DNA of 64,000 bases from CBDDIP01 sp965229005 (GTDB lineage: Bacteria > Actinomycetota > Acidimicrobiia > Acidimicrobiales > Ilumatobacteraceae), in NCBI GenBank assembly GCA_965229005.1, contig CBDDIP010000002.1:3100001-3164000 (forward strand). The letters run 5' to 3'. The translations under genes and the position numbers were made by a program. Within the stretch, counting starts at the first letter, position 1. Each line of letters starts with the position of its first letter. The notes beneath the pieces are model-generated. The model saw only the letters and a list, made by a program, of their open reading frames with translations. It was not told the DNA's origin and made no database searches. Positions 1-7,262 of the stretch are shown one piece after another.

Positions 1-631
1 TGCGCGGCGTTGGAATCCGGCACGACCGTCTATCCGTACCGCTGGGCCGATGATGGAGCGCCCGCGTTCGCAGCGGCGCGCGGCGCCCGGCTGGCCGGTC
101 TGCGCGAGAACGGCGAGCCGTCGTTGTCACCGACCGATCTGCTCTGTCTCGAGCCAGGCACGCACCTCGTGCTGCCCTCGCCGAACGGCTCGGCACTGTG
201 CTTCGCCGCCGCCGAGCACGGAGCGCGCAACGTGCTCGCCGGGTGCCTGCGCAACGCCGAGGCCACGGCACGACGAGCACGTCAGCTCGCTGGCCCCGGC
301 GGCACGATCTCGGTGATCGCCGCCGGCGAACGTTGGCACGGCCACACCGGCCCGATCCGCCCCGCCGTCGAAGACTTGCTCGGTGCCGGAGCGATCCTGC
401 ACGCCCTCGACCCGGCCGCCGCGCTGTCGCCACCGCGCTGCTCGCCCGAAGCAGCCGCCGCTCGCGCTGCGTTCCTGGCCGCCAAGCCGACCCTGCTCGA
501 CACGCTCGAGCAGTGCAGCTCCGGACGCGAGCTGGTCGCCCGCGGCTGGGCCGACGACGTCGCCCACCGCCGCCGCGCTGAACGTCAGCACCACCGTTGC
601 CGAGCTCAAGGACGGCCGCTTCCAGCCGTAA
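1..631 (+). pseudogene. ComB-family 2-phosphosulfolactate phosphatase, 5' end outside window, 3' frameshift
   Basis: The reading frame is open from base 1, so the gene starts upstream of the window. The product resembles the ComB family (2-phosphosulfolactate phosphatase): LPSPNGSALCF near 170-205 and SGRELVARGWADDVA near 520-564 are typical. After base 564 the frame runs into non-family sequence, while the next forward frame continues as ALNVSTTVAELKDGRFQP and stops with TAA at 629-631, exactly the expected family C-terminus. One extra C in the CCC at 563-565 explains the break. Either the gene is a recent pseudogene or the assembly holds a one-base error. In bacteria without coenzyme M the true substrate is unknown. 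It converges on the gntR gene, with 10 bp between stops. Confidence 0.8.
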
Positions 632-641
632 CGCCCGGGTT

Positions 642-1367
642 TCACTCCACCAGGCGGAGGCCTTGGGGGGTGGTGGAGGGTTCGGCTTGGGGGAGCTCGA
701 CGACGAACTCGGTGCGATGTGCCGGGAAGACGTGCAGGCTCATCAGGACGGGTTGGCCAGTGGTGTCGGTGGTGATCCGCTCGCAGCGCAGCACCGGACT
801 GCCCACCGGGACGCCGAGCACCTCGGCGTCCTCGGCCGACGCGGCGTCGGCGCCGATGGTCTGCGTGGCGCCGCGCAACGTCACGCCGAGCAGCTCGTAG
901 AACGGCGTGCGCTCCACGTCTCGCCGGCTGAGTGATTGACCGAGCTCTGCCGGGCACCACACCGTGACGACGGCGAACGGCTGGCCGTCGGCCAGGTTCA
1001 AGCGGCGGACGCGCAGCACCTGGTCGACGCCGAGCTGAGCACGAACACGCGCGGGCGCAGGCTCGAACGCGAACTGGAGCACCTTGCGTTCGGCGTGCAC
1101 ACCGCGCTCTTCGAGCTGCCCCTCGATCGTCCCCAGCGAGCTGAGCTGCTGGCGCACGGGTGATGCTGCGACGAACCAGCCGAAGCCCTGGCGAGACTCG
1201 ACGAGCCCTTCGTCGCGCAGCACCTCCAACGCACGTCGCACCGTGACGCGGCTGACGTCGAACTCGCTCGACAGGTCGCTCTCGCTCGGCAACAACCGAC
1301 CGGCTCCGACCTCGATCAACCGCTGGCGCATCACGCCGGCGATCTCCTGGTAGCGGATCGTGCGCAT
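642..1367 (-). CDS. GntR-family regulator with UTRA ligand domain (HutC type)
   Basis: The 241-residue protein starts MRTIRYQEIAG. Residues 1-70 form the GntR winged helix (LPSESDLSSEFDVSRVTVRRA, then LRDEGLVESRQGFGWFV). Residues from about 90 to the end form a UTRA effector domain with the usual PVLRCERI and VLMSLHVFP strands. HutC-type regulators bind operators with GT/TA-type half-sites and respond to small metabolites. The ATG at 1365-1367 overlaps the stop of the VOC gene (ATGA), so the two are translationally coupled and transcribed divergently from acnA. It is the natural candidate to bind the motif shared by the acnA and icd upstream regions; that link is inference. The effector is unknown. 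Confidence 0.85.
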   Translation of the reverse strand: MRTIRYQEIAGVMRQRLIEVGAGRLLPSESDLSSEFDVSRVTVRRALEVLRDEGLVESRQGFGWFVAASPVRQQLSSLGTIEGQLEERGVHAERKVLQFAFEPAPARVRAQLGVDQVLRVRRLNLADGQPFAVVTVWCPAELGQSLSRRDVERTPFYELLGVTLRGATQTIGADAASAEDAEVLGVPVGSPVLRCERITTDTTGQPVLMSLHVFPAHRTEFVVELPQAEPSTTPQGLRLVE

Positions 1368-1747
1368 CACTCGGCGTCGACCAGTTCGATGCGGTTGCCG
1401 AACGGATCGTCGACGTGGCAGCGGATCGTGCCGGGGATCTCGTCGCTCCATCGAACGTCGAGCGCCCGATCGGCCACGAACGCGCGCAGGCCGCGCACGC
1501 GCAGTGCCGGATGTGCTTTGCGGGCCGGCACGAAGTCCGCCTCGACACCGAGGTGGACGCGCACGTCTCCCGACTCGAACCAGCACCCGCCGCGAACGGC
1601 CAAGGCCGCCGGCTTGGGCACCTCGGGGATGCCGAGCACACCCGAGTACCACGCCCGTGCGATCGCCTCCGCGCCAACCGGCATCGCCAGCTGCACGTGA
1701 TCGAGCCCGATCACCGTCGGCCGGGAGAGATTGGCTTGCACGCTCAC
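1367..1747 (-). CDS. VOC/glyoxalase superfamily protein
   Basis: This 126-residue single-domain protein has the vicinal-oxygen-chelate fold pattern: GLDHVQLAMP at residues 14-23, a central HLGVE strand and a C-terminal GNRIELVDAE strand. The likely metal ligands are the His in DHVQ, the His in VHLG and the Glu in RIEL. Members act as glyoxalases, dioxygenases or resistance proteins; the substrate cannot be read from sequence. The start is GTG at 1745-1747, with a second in-frame GTG at 1741 as an alternative. A CATAAT box lies just upstream on the minus strand. It is the first gene of the VOC-gntR pair, so its substrate may be related to the GntR ligand. Confidence 0.82.
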   Translation of the reverse strand: MSVQANLSRPTVIGLDHVQLAMPVGAEAIARAWYSGVLGIPEVPKPAALAVRGGCWFESGDVRVHLGVEADFVPARKAHPALRVRGLRAFVADRALDVRWSDEIPGTIRCHVDDPFGNRIELVDAE

Positions 1748-1798
1748 TTGTATTATGCTTGTCTACATCAACGTGGATTGCAAGTACCGCTTGCAAGT
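1744..1798. promoter_or_regulatory. Divergent acnA / VOC-gntR control region with repeated CTTGT and TTGCAAG motifs
   Basis: The 66 bp between the VOC and acnA starts hold TCACTTGTAT-N4-CTTGTCTACA (1744-1767). The first 19 bases of this pattern, spacing included, recur upstream of icd at 25613-25632. Two copies of TTGCAAGT follow (1778-1785 and 1791-1798), the second inside the palindrome CTTGCAAG. CTTGT half-sites 11 bp apart sit on one face of the helix. HutC-type GntR proteins are known to bind TTGT/ACAA-type sites, which fits the adjacent regulator. The acnA ribosome site GGAGGG lies at 1801-1806. Confidence 0.5.
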
Positions 1799-1813
1799 GT
1801 GGAGGGCAGAACG

Positions 1814-4078
1814 ATGACCGTCAGCGCAGGAACCCCGATCGAGCTCGTCGAGGGCGTGTACGCCACCCTCCCGGAGCGCCTGGCCGCCGGCAAGGCACGC
1901 CTCGGCCGCCCACTGACGCTGACGGAGAAGATCCTTCTCAACCACCTTTCGGCAGCCGACGAGCCCATCGAGCGCGGCGGCACCTACAACGACTTCCAGC
2001 CCGACCGGGTGGCCATGCAGGACGCCACCGCGCAGATGGCGCTGTTGCAGTTCATGACCGCCGGTCTGCCCACCACCGCCGTGCCGAGCACCGTGCACTG
2101 CGATCACCTCATCATGGCCAAGATCGGCGCCCGCATCGACCTCGGTGTCGCGGTCGACACCAACAAGGAGGTCTACGACTTCCTTCGCTCGGTCAGTGCC
2201 AAGTACGGCATCGGCTTCTGGGGGCCAGGTAGCGGGATCATCCACCAGGTCGTGCTCGAGAACTACGCCTTCCCGGGCGGGATGATGATCGGTACCGACA
2301 GCCACACCCCCAACGCCGGCGGACTCGGCATGGTGGCCATCGGTGTCGGCGGTGCCGACGCGGTGGACGTGATGACCGGCTTCCCGTTCAACGTGCGGTG
2401 GCCGAAGGTGATCGGCGTGAAGCTGACCGGCACGCTCAGCGGCTGGAGCAGCCCGAAGGACGTCATCCTCGAAGTCGCTCGCGTGCTCACCGTCGAAGGC
2501 GGCACCGGGGCGATCGTCGAGTACTTCGGGCCGGGTGCCGACACGATCTCGGCCACCGGCAAGGCCACCATCTGCAACATGGGTGCCGAGATCGGCGCCA
2601 CCTGCAGCCTGTTCGGCTACGACCAGAACATGGCCGTCTACCTGAAGGCCACCGGTCGCGAAGCGATCGCCGATGCCGCCGACAAGGTGGCCGAGCATCT
2701 TCGCCCCGATGACGGCGCGACCTACGACCAGGTCATCGAGATCGATCTCGATCAGCTCAAGCCGCTGATCAACGGCCCGCACTCCCCCGACCGCGCCAAC
2801 CGCGTCGGTGCTGCGGTTGGCGCCGAGGCCCGCGCCAACGACTGGCCGCTCGACATCTCCGCAGCGCTCATCGGCAGCTGCACCAACAGCTCGTACGAGG
2901 ACATCACCCGCGCCGCGTCGGTCGCTCGCCAGGCTGCGGCGAAGGGCCTTCGCGTGAAGACCGATCTGCTGGTCTCCCCCGGCTCCGAGCAGATCCGGGC
3001 CACGATCGAGCGCGACGGTCTGCTCGCCGACCTCGAGGCGATCGGCGCCACGGTGCTGGCCAACGCCTGCGGCCCGTGCATCGGCCAGTGGGACCGCCCG
3101 GCCAGCGTGACCGGGCAGGCGAACACGATCGTCAACTCGTTCAACCGCAACTTCCCCAAGCGCAACGACGGCTCGGCGAACACCCTGTCGTTCGTCACCT
3201 CGCCGGACACCGTGATCGCGTTGGCGCTCGCCGGCCGCCTCGACTTCGACCCGACCACCGACACGATCACGGCTCCCGACGGCACCGAGGTCACGCTCGA
3301 CTCCCCCGTGGGTGAAGTGCTCCCCGACCGCGGCTACGACCCCGGCCAGAACACGTTCACCGCTCCCCCGGCCGACGGCAGCGACATCGAGGTCAGCGTC
3401 TCGCCGACCAGCGACCGACTGCAGTTGCTCGACCCGTTCCCCGCGTGGGACGGCAACGACTACATCGGTCTGCCCGTGCTGATGAAGGCCAAGGGCAAGT
3501 GCACCACCGACCACATCTCCGCCGCCGGCAAGTGGTTGACGTACCGCGGCCACCTGGAGAACATCTCCGGCAACCTGTTCCTCGGCGTGGTCAACGCGTA
3601 CGACGACGCCGTCGGCGAAGGCAAGGACTTCCGCGACGACTCGCGCGACACGTTCCCGAACCTGGCCAAGAAGTACGGCCAGGCCGGCGTGCAGTGGACC
3701 GCCATCGGCGATCGCAACTACGGCGAGGGCTCGTCGCGAGAGCACGCTGCGATGGAGCCCCGGTTCCGCGGTGGTGTGGTGATCTTCGCTCGCAGCTTCG
3801 CCCGCATCCACGAGACGAACCTGAAGAAGCAGGGCCTCGTGCCGCTGACCTTCGCCGATCCGGCCACCTACGACGAGATCGGTGAGGACGACCGCATCAA
3901 CGTGCTCGGCCTCCCGCCGGTGCCCGGCCAGAACGTCCAGTGCGAGATCGTCAAGCCCGATGGCACCGTGGTCCCGTTCGAAGGCGTGCAGACCTTCAGC
4001 CCCGAGCAGGTCGAGTGGTTCAAGGCCGGCTCCGCCCTCAACGTCGTCCGCAAGAAGGTCGCCGACGCCCAGGGCTGA
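1814..4078 (+). CDS. acnA: Aconitate hydratase, mitochondrial-type
   Basis: Aconitase interconverts citrate and isocitrate in the TCA cycle with a [4Fe-4S] cluster. The 754-residue length matches the mitochondrial-type subfamily rather than the ~900-residue bacterial AcnA. Visible family motifs are DSHTPNAGG near residue 163, IGSCTNSSYED near 355 and NACGPCIGQWDR near 417, which give the three cluster cysteines. The C-terminal swivel domain carries GDRNYGEGSSREHAA. The frame is open upstream, but the start is placed at the ATG at 1814, preceded by GGAGGG, where family similarity begins (MTVSAGTPIELV). It is divergent from VOC-gntR and probably under that regulator. The last seven codons lie in a 70-bp tandem repeat that continues past the stop. 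Confidence 0.96.
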   Translation: MTVSAGTPIELVEGVYATLPERLAAGKARLGRPLTLTEKILLNHLSAADEPIERGGTYNDFQPDRVAMQDATAQMALLQFMTAGLPTTAVPSTVHCDHLIMAKIGARIDLGVAVDTNKEVYDFLRSVSAKYGIGFWGPGSGIIHQVVLENYAFPGGMMIGTDSHTPNAGGLGMVAIGVGGADAVDVMTGFPFNVRWPKVIGVKLTGTLSGWSSPKDVILEVARVLTVEGGTGAIVEYFGPGADTISATGKATICNMGAEIGATCSLFGYDQNMAVYLKATGREAIADAADKVAEHLRPDDGATYDQVIEIDLDQLKPLINGPHSPDRANRVGAAVGAEARANDWPLDISAALIGSCTNSSYEDITRAASVARQAAAKGLRVKTDLLVSPGSEQIRATIERDGLLADLEAIGATVLANACGPCIGQWDRPASVTGQANTIVNSFNRNFPKRNDGSANTLSFVTSPDTVIALALAGRLDFDPTTDTITAPDGTEVTLDSPVGEVLPDRGYDPGQNTFTAPPADGSDIEVSVSPTSDRLQLLDPFPAWDGNDYIGLPVLMKAKGKCTTDHISAAGKWLTYRGHLENISGNLFLGVVNAYDDAVGEGKDFRDDSRDTFPNLAKKYGQAGVQWTAIGDRNYGEGSSREHAAMEPRFRGGVVIFARSFARIHETNLKKQGLVPLTFADPATYDEIGEDDRINVLGLPPVPGQNVQCEIVKPDGTVVPFEGVQTFSPEQVEWFKAGSALNVVRKKVADAQG

Positions 4079-4219
4079 GGGGCTTGGCGCGTTCGAGCGG
4101 CATCGAGGCGAGGCGACGATCAGACACGTCGCCGACGCCCAGGGCTGAGCGGCTTGGCGCGTTCGAGCGGCATCGAGGCGAGGCGACGATCAGACACGTC
4201 GCCGACGCTCAGGGCTGAG
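4058..4219 (+). repeat. 70-bp tandem duplication spanning the acnA stop codon (2.3 copies)
   Basis: A 70-bp unit beginning GTCGCCGACGCCCAGGGCTG repeats at 4058-4127 and 4128-4197, with a 22-bp partial third copy at 4198-4219. The full copies differ at one base (G or C at position 23); the third has one T for C. Each copy recreates the aconitase C-terminus codons VADAQG plus TGA, but only the first is in the gene. The rest of the unit holds no hairpin with a T-tract. Slippage or recombination at the gene end is the simplest origin. Confidence 0.95.
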
Positions 4220-4224
4220 CGACG

Positions 4225-4887
4225 TCACGGCGCGGCGACGAGCGCCGGGAGATCGGCCATCGACGCGAAGACGGTCGCCCCGGCGAGCGCCAGCCGATCC
4301 GCCGGGCAGACGCTTCCGGAGAACCCGAACGGCGTCATGCCGGCCGCCAGAGCTGCACGGACACCAAAGGGACTGCCTTCGACGACGGCACACCTTCGCG
4401 GTTCGACCTCCATTCGATGGGCCGCGTGCAGGAACAGGTCCGGAGCGGGCTTGCCGTGCGCAACCTCCGGGTCGTTCACGCTGAAGATCCGGCCGTCGAA
4501 CAGCCCCATGAGACCCGTCTTGCCGAGCGTGAGCGCCATCTTGGAGTGGCTTCCGCTCGACGCAACGCACGTTGCCGATCCGGCTCGGTGGATCGCCAGG
4601 ACGGCCTCAGCCACACCATCGATCGCGACGAGATCACGCGAGAGCGCGCTGCGGTAGCGATCGGCGTACTCAGCGTCCCAGTCGTCGGCGAGCTCCTCGC
4701 CGACCAACTCCGACAGTCGAGCGCGCATGGCCGCGTCGGAGAGGCCGACGAACTCGCGGATCGCGTCGTCCTCGGTGAGATCCCATCCGCGCTCTCGAAA
4801 GATCTGCGCCTCGAGGCGCACGATCAGCCGCTCGCTGTCGACCAGCACACCGTCGCAATCGAAGATCACCAGGTCGAATCGCCGCAC
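4225..4887 (-). CDS. HAD-superfamily phosphatase (subfamily IA, CbbY/PGMB-like)
   Basis: This 220-residue protein carries the HAD motifs in order: motif I FDCDGVLVDSE (nucleophile and acid Asp near residues 9-11), motif II SSGSHSK, motif III lysine in HGKPAPDLF and a variant motif IV around VVEGSPFGVRAAL. The helical cap between motifs I and II is the size seen in beta-phosphoglucomutase and sugar-phosphate phosphatases. In motif IV the usual EDS reads EGS, so the second acidic residue is missing, which may alter metal binding. The GTG at 4885-4887 (VRRFDLVIFD) is chosen because the longer frame upstream lacks family sequence and would run into the divergent nitroreductase. The substrate is probably a phosphosugar; that is inference. 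Confidence 0.85.
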   Translation of the reverse strand: MRRFDLVIFDCDGVLVDSERLIVRLEAQIFRERGWDLTEDDAIREFVGLSDAAMRARLSELVGEELADDWDAEYADRYRSALSRDLVAIDGVAEAVLAIHRAGSATCVASSGSHSKMALTLGKTGLMGLFDGRIFSVNDPEVAHGKPAPDLFLHAAHRMEVEPRRCAVVEGSPFGVRAALAAGMTPFGFSGSVCPADRLALAGATVFASMADLPALVAAP

Positions 4888-4936
4888 GGCTGGACCGTAT
4901 CGCCGGGCAACCTTCCAGCGCTGGCAGACTCGGGCC

Positions 4937-5590
4937 GTGGAGATCCTTGACGCCATCCGCACGAACGGCTCCGTTCGCGCGTTCACCGATGAGACCGTCG
5001 ACGACGAAACGGTCGCTGCGATCCTCGACGACGCGCGCTTCGCGCCGAGCGGCGGCAACCGTCAGCCGTGGCGCGTCGCCGTCGTCAAGGACGTTGCCAC
5101 CCGACGCTCGATGGCCGAACTGATGCAGCCGGTGTGGAACGAGTACATCGCCCGCGGCGCCACCGGCACGACGCCGTTCTCGGTGCACTCCGAACCTGCC
5201 GAGGCCCCGGTGCCGGTCTCACCGAACGCGCTGCTCGACTCGATCGAGTCGGTTCCCGTCGTCCTCGCCATCGCCGCCGACTTGAACAGCGTGGCGATGA
5301 TGGACGCCGAGCTCGACCGCCGACCCGTCACCGGTGGCGCGTCCGTCTACCCGTTCTGCTGGAACGTGTTGCTGTCGGCGCGAGCACGCGGCCTCGGCGG
5401 CGTGATGACCACGTTCCTCAGCCGCGCCGAGCCTGGCGCTGCGCCACTGCTCGGTCTGCAACCCGATTGCGCACTGGCGGCGACGATCTTCCTCGGCCAC
5501 CCGGTCCATCAGCCGACGAAGCTCAAACGTCGGCCCGTCGCCGAGTTCGCCACGATCGATCGCTTCGACGGGACCCCGTTCCATGGTTGA
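4937..5590 (+). CDS. Nitroreductase-family FMN oxidoreductase
   Basis: This 217-residue protein begins MEILDAIRTNGSVRAFTDE, the usual nitroreductase opening (hxxIxxRRSVRxF), followed by the FMN-phosphate-binding APSGGNRQPWR near residues 37-47. A second FMN-contact stretch is GLGGVMTTFL near 155. The family uses NAD(P)H to reduce nitro-aromatics, quinones or flavins. The GTG at 4937 is preceded by CAGACT at 4925-4930, which could be a -10 box for a leaderless transcript. Its last 8 bp overlap the following DinB gene, so the two are probably co-expressed. Confidence 0.88.
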   Translation: MEILDAIRTNGSVRAFTDETVDDETVAAILDDARFAPSGGNRQPWRVAVVKDVATRRSMAELMQPVWNEYIARGATGTTPFSVHSEPAEAPVPVSPNALLDSIESVPVVLAIAADLNSVAMMDAELDRRPVTGGASVYPFCWNVLLSARARGLGGVMTTFLSRAEPGAAPLLGLQPDCALAATIFLGHPVHQPTKLKRRPVAEFATIDRFDGTPFHG

Positions 5591-6107
5591 GCACCAGCCA
5601 CCCGATCGCGTCGACCCGCCGTGGTCCGGCGACGAGCGCTCGATCCTCGTCGGCTTCCTCGAGTACTCGCGCCACACGATCGAGCTGAAGACCATCGGCC
5701 TGACCGACGCGCAAGCGGCGACGCCATCGGTCGAGCCGAGCATCCTGACGCTCACTGGTCTCGTGCGTCACCTCGCCGAGGTCGAGCGCAACTGGTTCCG
5801 CCGGTGCTTCCGTGGCGATGGCGCGCCGCCGATCTACTACTCGGAAGCACACCCTGACGGCGACCTCGACCAGGTCGACGCGACGACCTCAATGGCCGAG
5901 GCGATCGACGTGTGGCGGGCGGAGATCGCCATCGCCGACGAGGTGCTGGCCGAGTGCACCGACCTCGGCGAGCTGGCGGCAGTGGCGCGGCACGGCAACC
6001 TGCCGAGCATGCGCTGGATCCTCGTTCACATGATCGAGGAGTACAACCGACATGCGGGTCACGCCGACTTCCTGCGCGAGCGGATCGACGGGGTCACCGG
6101 CGACTGA
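5583..6107 (+). CDS. DinB/DUF664 family protein (mycothiol/bacillithiol-transferase-like fold)
   Basis: This 174-residue four-helix protein has the DUF664 signatures GLVRHLAEVERNWF near residue 59 and HMIEEYNRHAGHADFLRE near 148, whose histidines would form the DinB-type metal site. Actinobacterial relatives include mycothiol-dependent enzymes, so a thiol-transferase or detoxification role is plausible, but no substrate can be named. The ATG overlaps the end of the nitroreductase by 8 bp, which points to joint expression and perhaps a shared detoxification role. It converges on the desaturase gene across palindromic repeat copy 1. Confidence 0.82.
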   Translation: MVEHQPPDRVDPPWSGDERSILVGFLEYSRHTIELKTIGLTDAQAATPSVEPSILTLTGLVRHLAEVERNWFRRCFRGDGAPPIYYSEAHPDGDLDQVDATTSMAEAIDVWRAEIAIADEVLAECTDLGELAAVARHGNLPSMRWILVHMIEEYNRHAGHADFLRERIDGVTGD

Positions 6108-6120
6108 GGCGAATCTCGAC

Positions 6121-6168
6121 GAGCGTTTGGCCGCTCACCCACCGCCACGGTGGGTCAGCGATCAAACG
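6121..6168. repeat. Palindromic repeat element, copy 1
   Basis: Read on the minus strand, these 48 bases match 49972-50019 on the plus strand at 39 of 48 positions without gaps. They fold as nested arms: CGTTTG with CAAACG outside, CGCT with AGCG in the middle and ACCCACCG with CGGTGGGT around the loop. The element lies between two convergent genes and covers the desaturase stop codon (6162-6164). There is no T-tract, so it resembles a REP-type dispersed palindrome more than a classic terminator. Confidence 0.75.
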
Positions 6169-7124
6169 GTGACTTGGTGGCGCTTGCTCGCAGCCTCGCG
6201 AGCGCGTTCGGCGAGCCGCCGGGCGGCGACACCGATGCGCTGGATGCGCTTGAGCAGCGCATCGCGGGCGATCTCGGCTTCCGAGGTGAGGCCCTGCAGG
6301 CTCTCCACCTTCCACCACTTGACGACGACCGGCTCGAGGATCTGATCGTGGTGCTGCTGCAGGTTGTAGAGGTTGCCGCGGGCGATGGCCTCGGCGTGCT
6401 GCTTGAACCCGGGGATGCCGGTGCCGGGCATCTCGAACTCGCGGACCTGGCGCTCCATTGCCGGCAGCACCAACGACGGTGCGATCTCCAGCGCCGCCGA
6501 GGTGAGGTCGCGGTAGAACAGGAAGTGGAAGTTCTCGTCGGTGGCGATGCGGCTGATCACTTCGTAGCCGGCCTTGCCGACCGGATGATCGCCCAGCGCG
6601 TCGGACAGGGCCTTGCCGGTGTTGCGGTGCGCGATGCGGGTGGCCAGCTCCTGGAGCGCGACGTAGACGAAGCCGTCGACGGGCGACTCGGGATCCGGGA
6701 CCTGACCGCCGCTCATCTGGCTCATGCGGCCGTCCTCGACGACTCGCGGGTCGAGCGTGCGGGTGACGGTGAGGTAGTCGCGCAGCACGATGCTGTGGCG
6801 TGCTTCCTCGGCCGTCCAGCGGTGCGACCACTCGCGCCACACGCCCTCGCGGCCGAACATGCGGTCGATGGCCTGGTAGTAGTACGGCAGGTTGTCCTCG
6901 GTGAGCAGGTTGACGAACAACGCGCTGCGCACCGCGGACGGCAGTGGCACGTCTGCTTCCTCCCAGACCTCGTCCTTGACGAAGTCGCGACCGAGGCTCC
7001 ACGGCACGAACTCGTGCGGGTACCACGGCTTGCACGTGTCGTAGTGGCGCTGCGTCAGCCGTTCGGCGACGGGCGTCAGCTCATGGAGCAGGGCGCGTTC
7101 GTCGATCACCGCTGGAGATGCCAT
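6162..7124 (-). CDS. Acyl-ACP desaturase (ferritin-like di-iron enzyme, DesA type)
   Basis: This 320-residue soluble di-iron protein introduces a double bond into acyl-ACP (stearoyl-ACP 9-desaturase family; mycobacterial DesA1/DesA2 are relatives). The iron ligands are visible in WTAEEARHSIVLRDYL (EExxH, near residue 104) and ATDENFHFLFYR (DExxH, near residue 196), with further Glu residues in LTEDNLPYYY and LQELATRIAHRN. The ATG at 7122-7124 is supported by the TAGACT box six bases upstream. A perfect 8-bp inverted repeat overlaps that box, so expression is probably repressor-controlled. The stop lies inside palindromic repeat copy 1. PlsC is divergent, which suggests membrane-lipid remodelling. 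Confidence 0.92.
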   Translation of the reverse strand: MASPAVIDERALLHELTPVAERLTQRHYDTCKPWYPHEFVPWSLGRDFVKDEVWEEADVPLPSAVRSALFVNLLTEDNLPYYYQAIDRMFGREGVWREWSHRWTAEEARHSIVLRDYLTVTRTLDPRVVEDGRMSQMSGGQVPDPESPVDGFVYVALQELATRIAHRNTGKALSDALGDHPVGKAGYEVISRIATDENFHFLFYRDLTSAALEIAPSLVLPAMERQVREFEMPGTGIPGFKQHAEAIARGNLYNLQQHHDQILEPVVVKWWKVESLQGLTSEAEIARDALLKRIQRIGVAARRLAERAREAASKRHQVTV

Positions 7125-7130
7125 GTCGGC

Positions 7131-7151
7131 AGTCTACCTACTGGTAGGTAG
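7131..7151. promoter_or_regulatory. Desaturase promoter with TetR-type operator
   Basis: CTACCTAC-TG-GTAGGTAG (7134-7151) is a perfect 8-bp inverted repeat with a 2-bp spacer. On the minus strand it overlaps the -10 box TAGACT (7136-7131), which stands six bases before the desaturase ATG. Size and symmetry suit a TetR-family dimer, the usual controller of fatty-acid genes in actinobacteria. No TetR gene lies in the window. Confidence 0.7.
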
Positions 7152-7262
7152 GCCGTCAGGTCGAGCGCACTATTTCTCCTCATCTCGGTGCTCGCTGCGC
7201 TCGCCCGTGCAATTCGGGGAAGAGCAACGCACCGCTTGACATGCCTGGGTACTGTCCCGGCG

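Noticed and set aside
1763..3811. A 682-codon open frame on the minus strand across aconitase
   Set aside because: It is antisense to conserved aconitase motifs, its product is low-complexity Val/Gly/Arg/Asp-rich with no family match, and long antisense frames are expected at this GC content.
4079..4218. Short open frames within the 70-bp repeat after acnA
   Set aside because: They repeat the same artificial peptide and have no ribosome site; they are by-products of the duplication.
7236..7255. TTGACA at 7236-7241 as the -35 box of plsC
   Set aside because: Only 8 bp separate it from the TACTGT -10 box, too short for a sigma-70 promoter.
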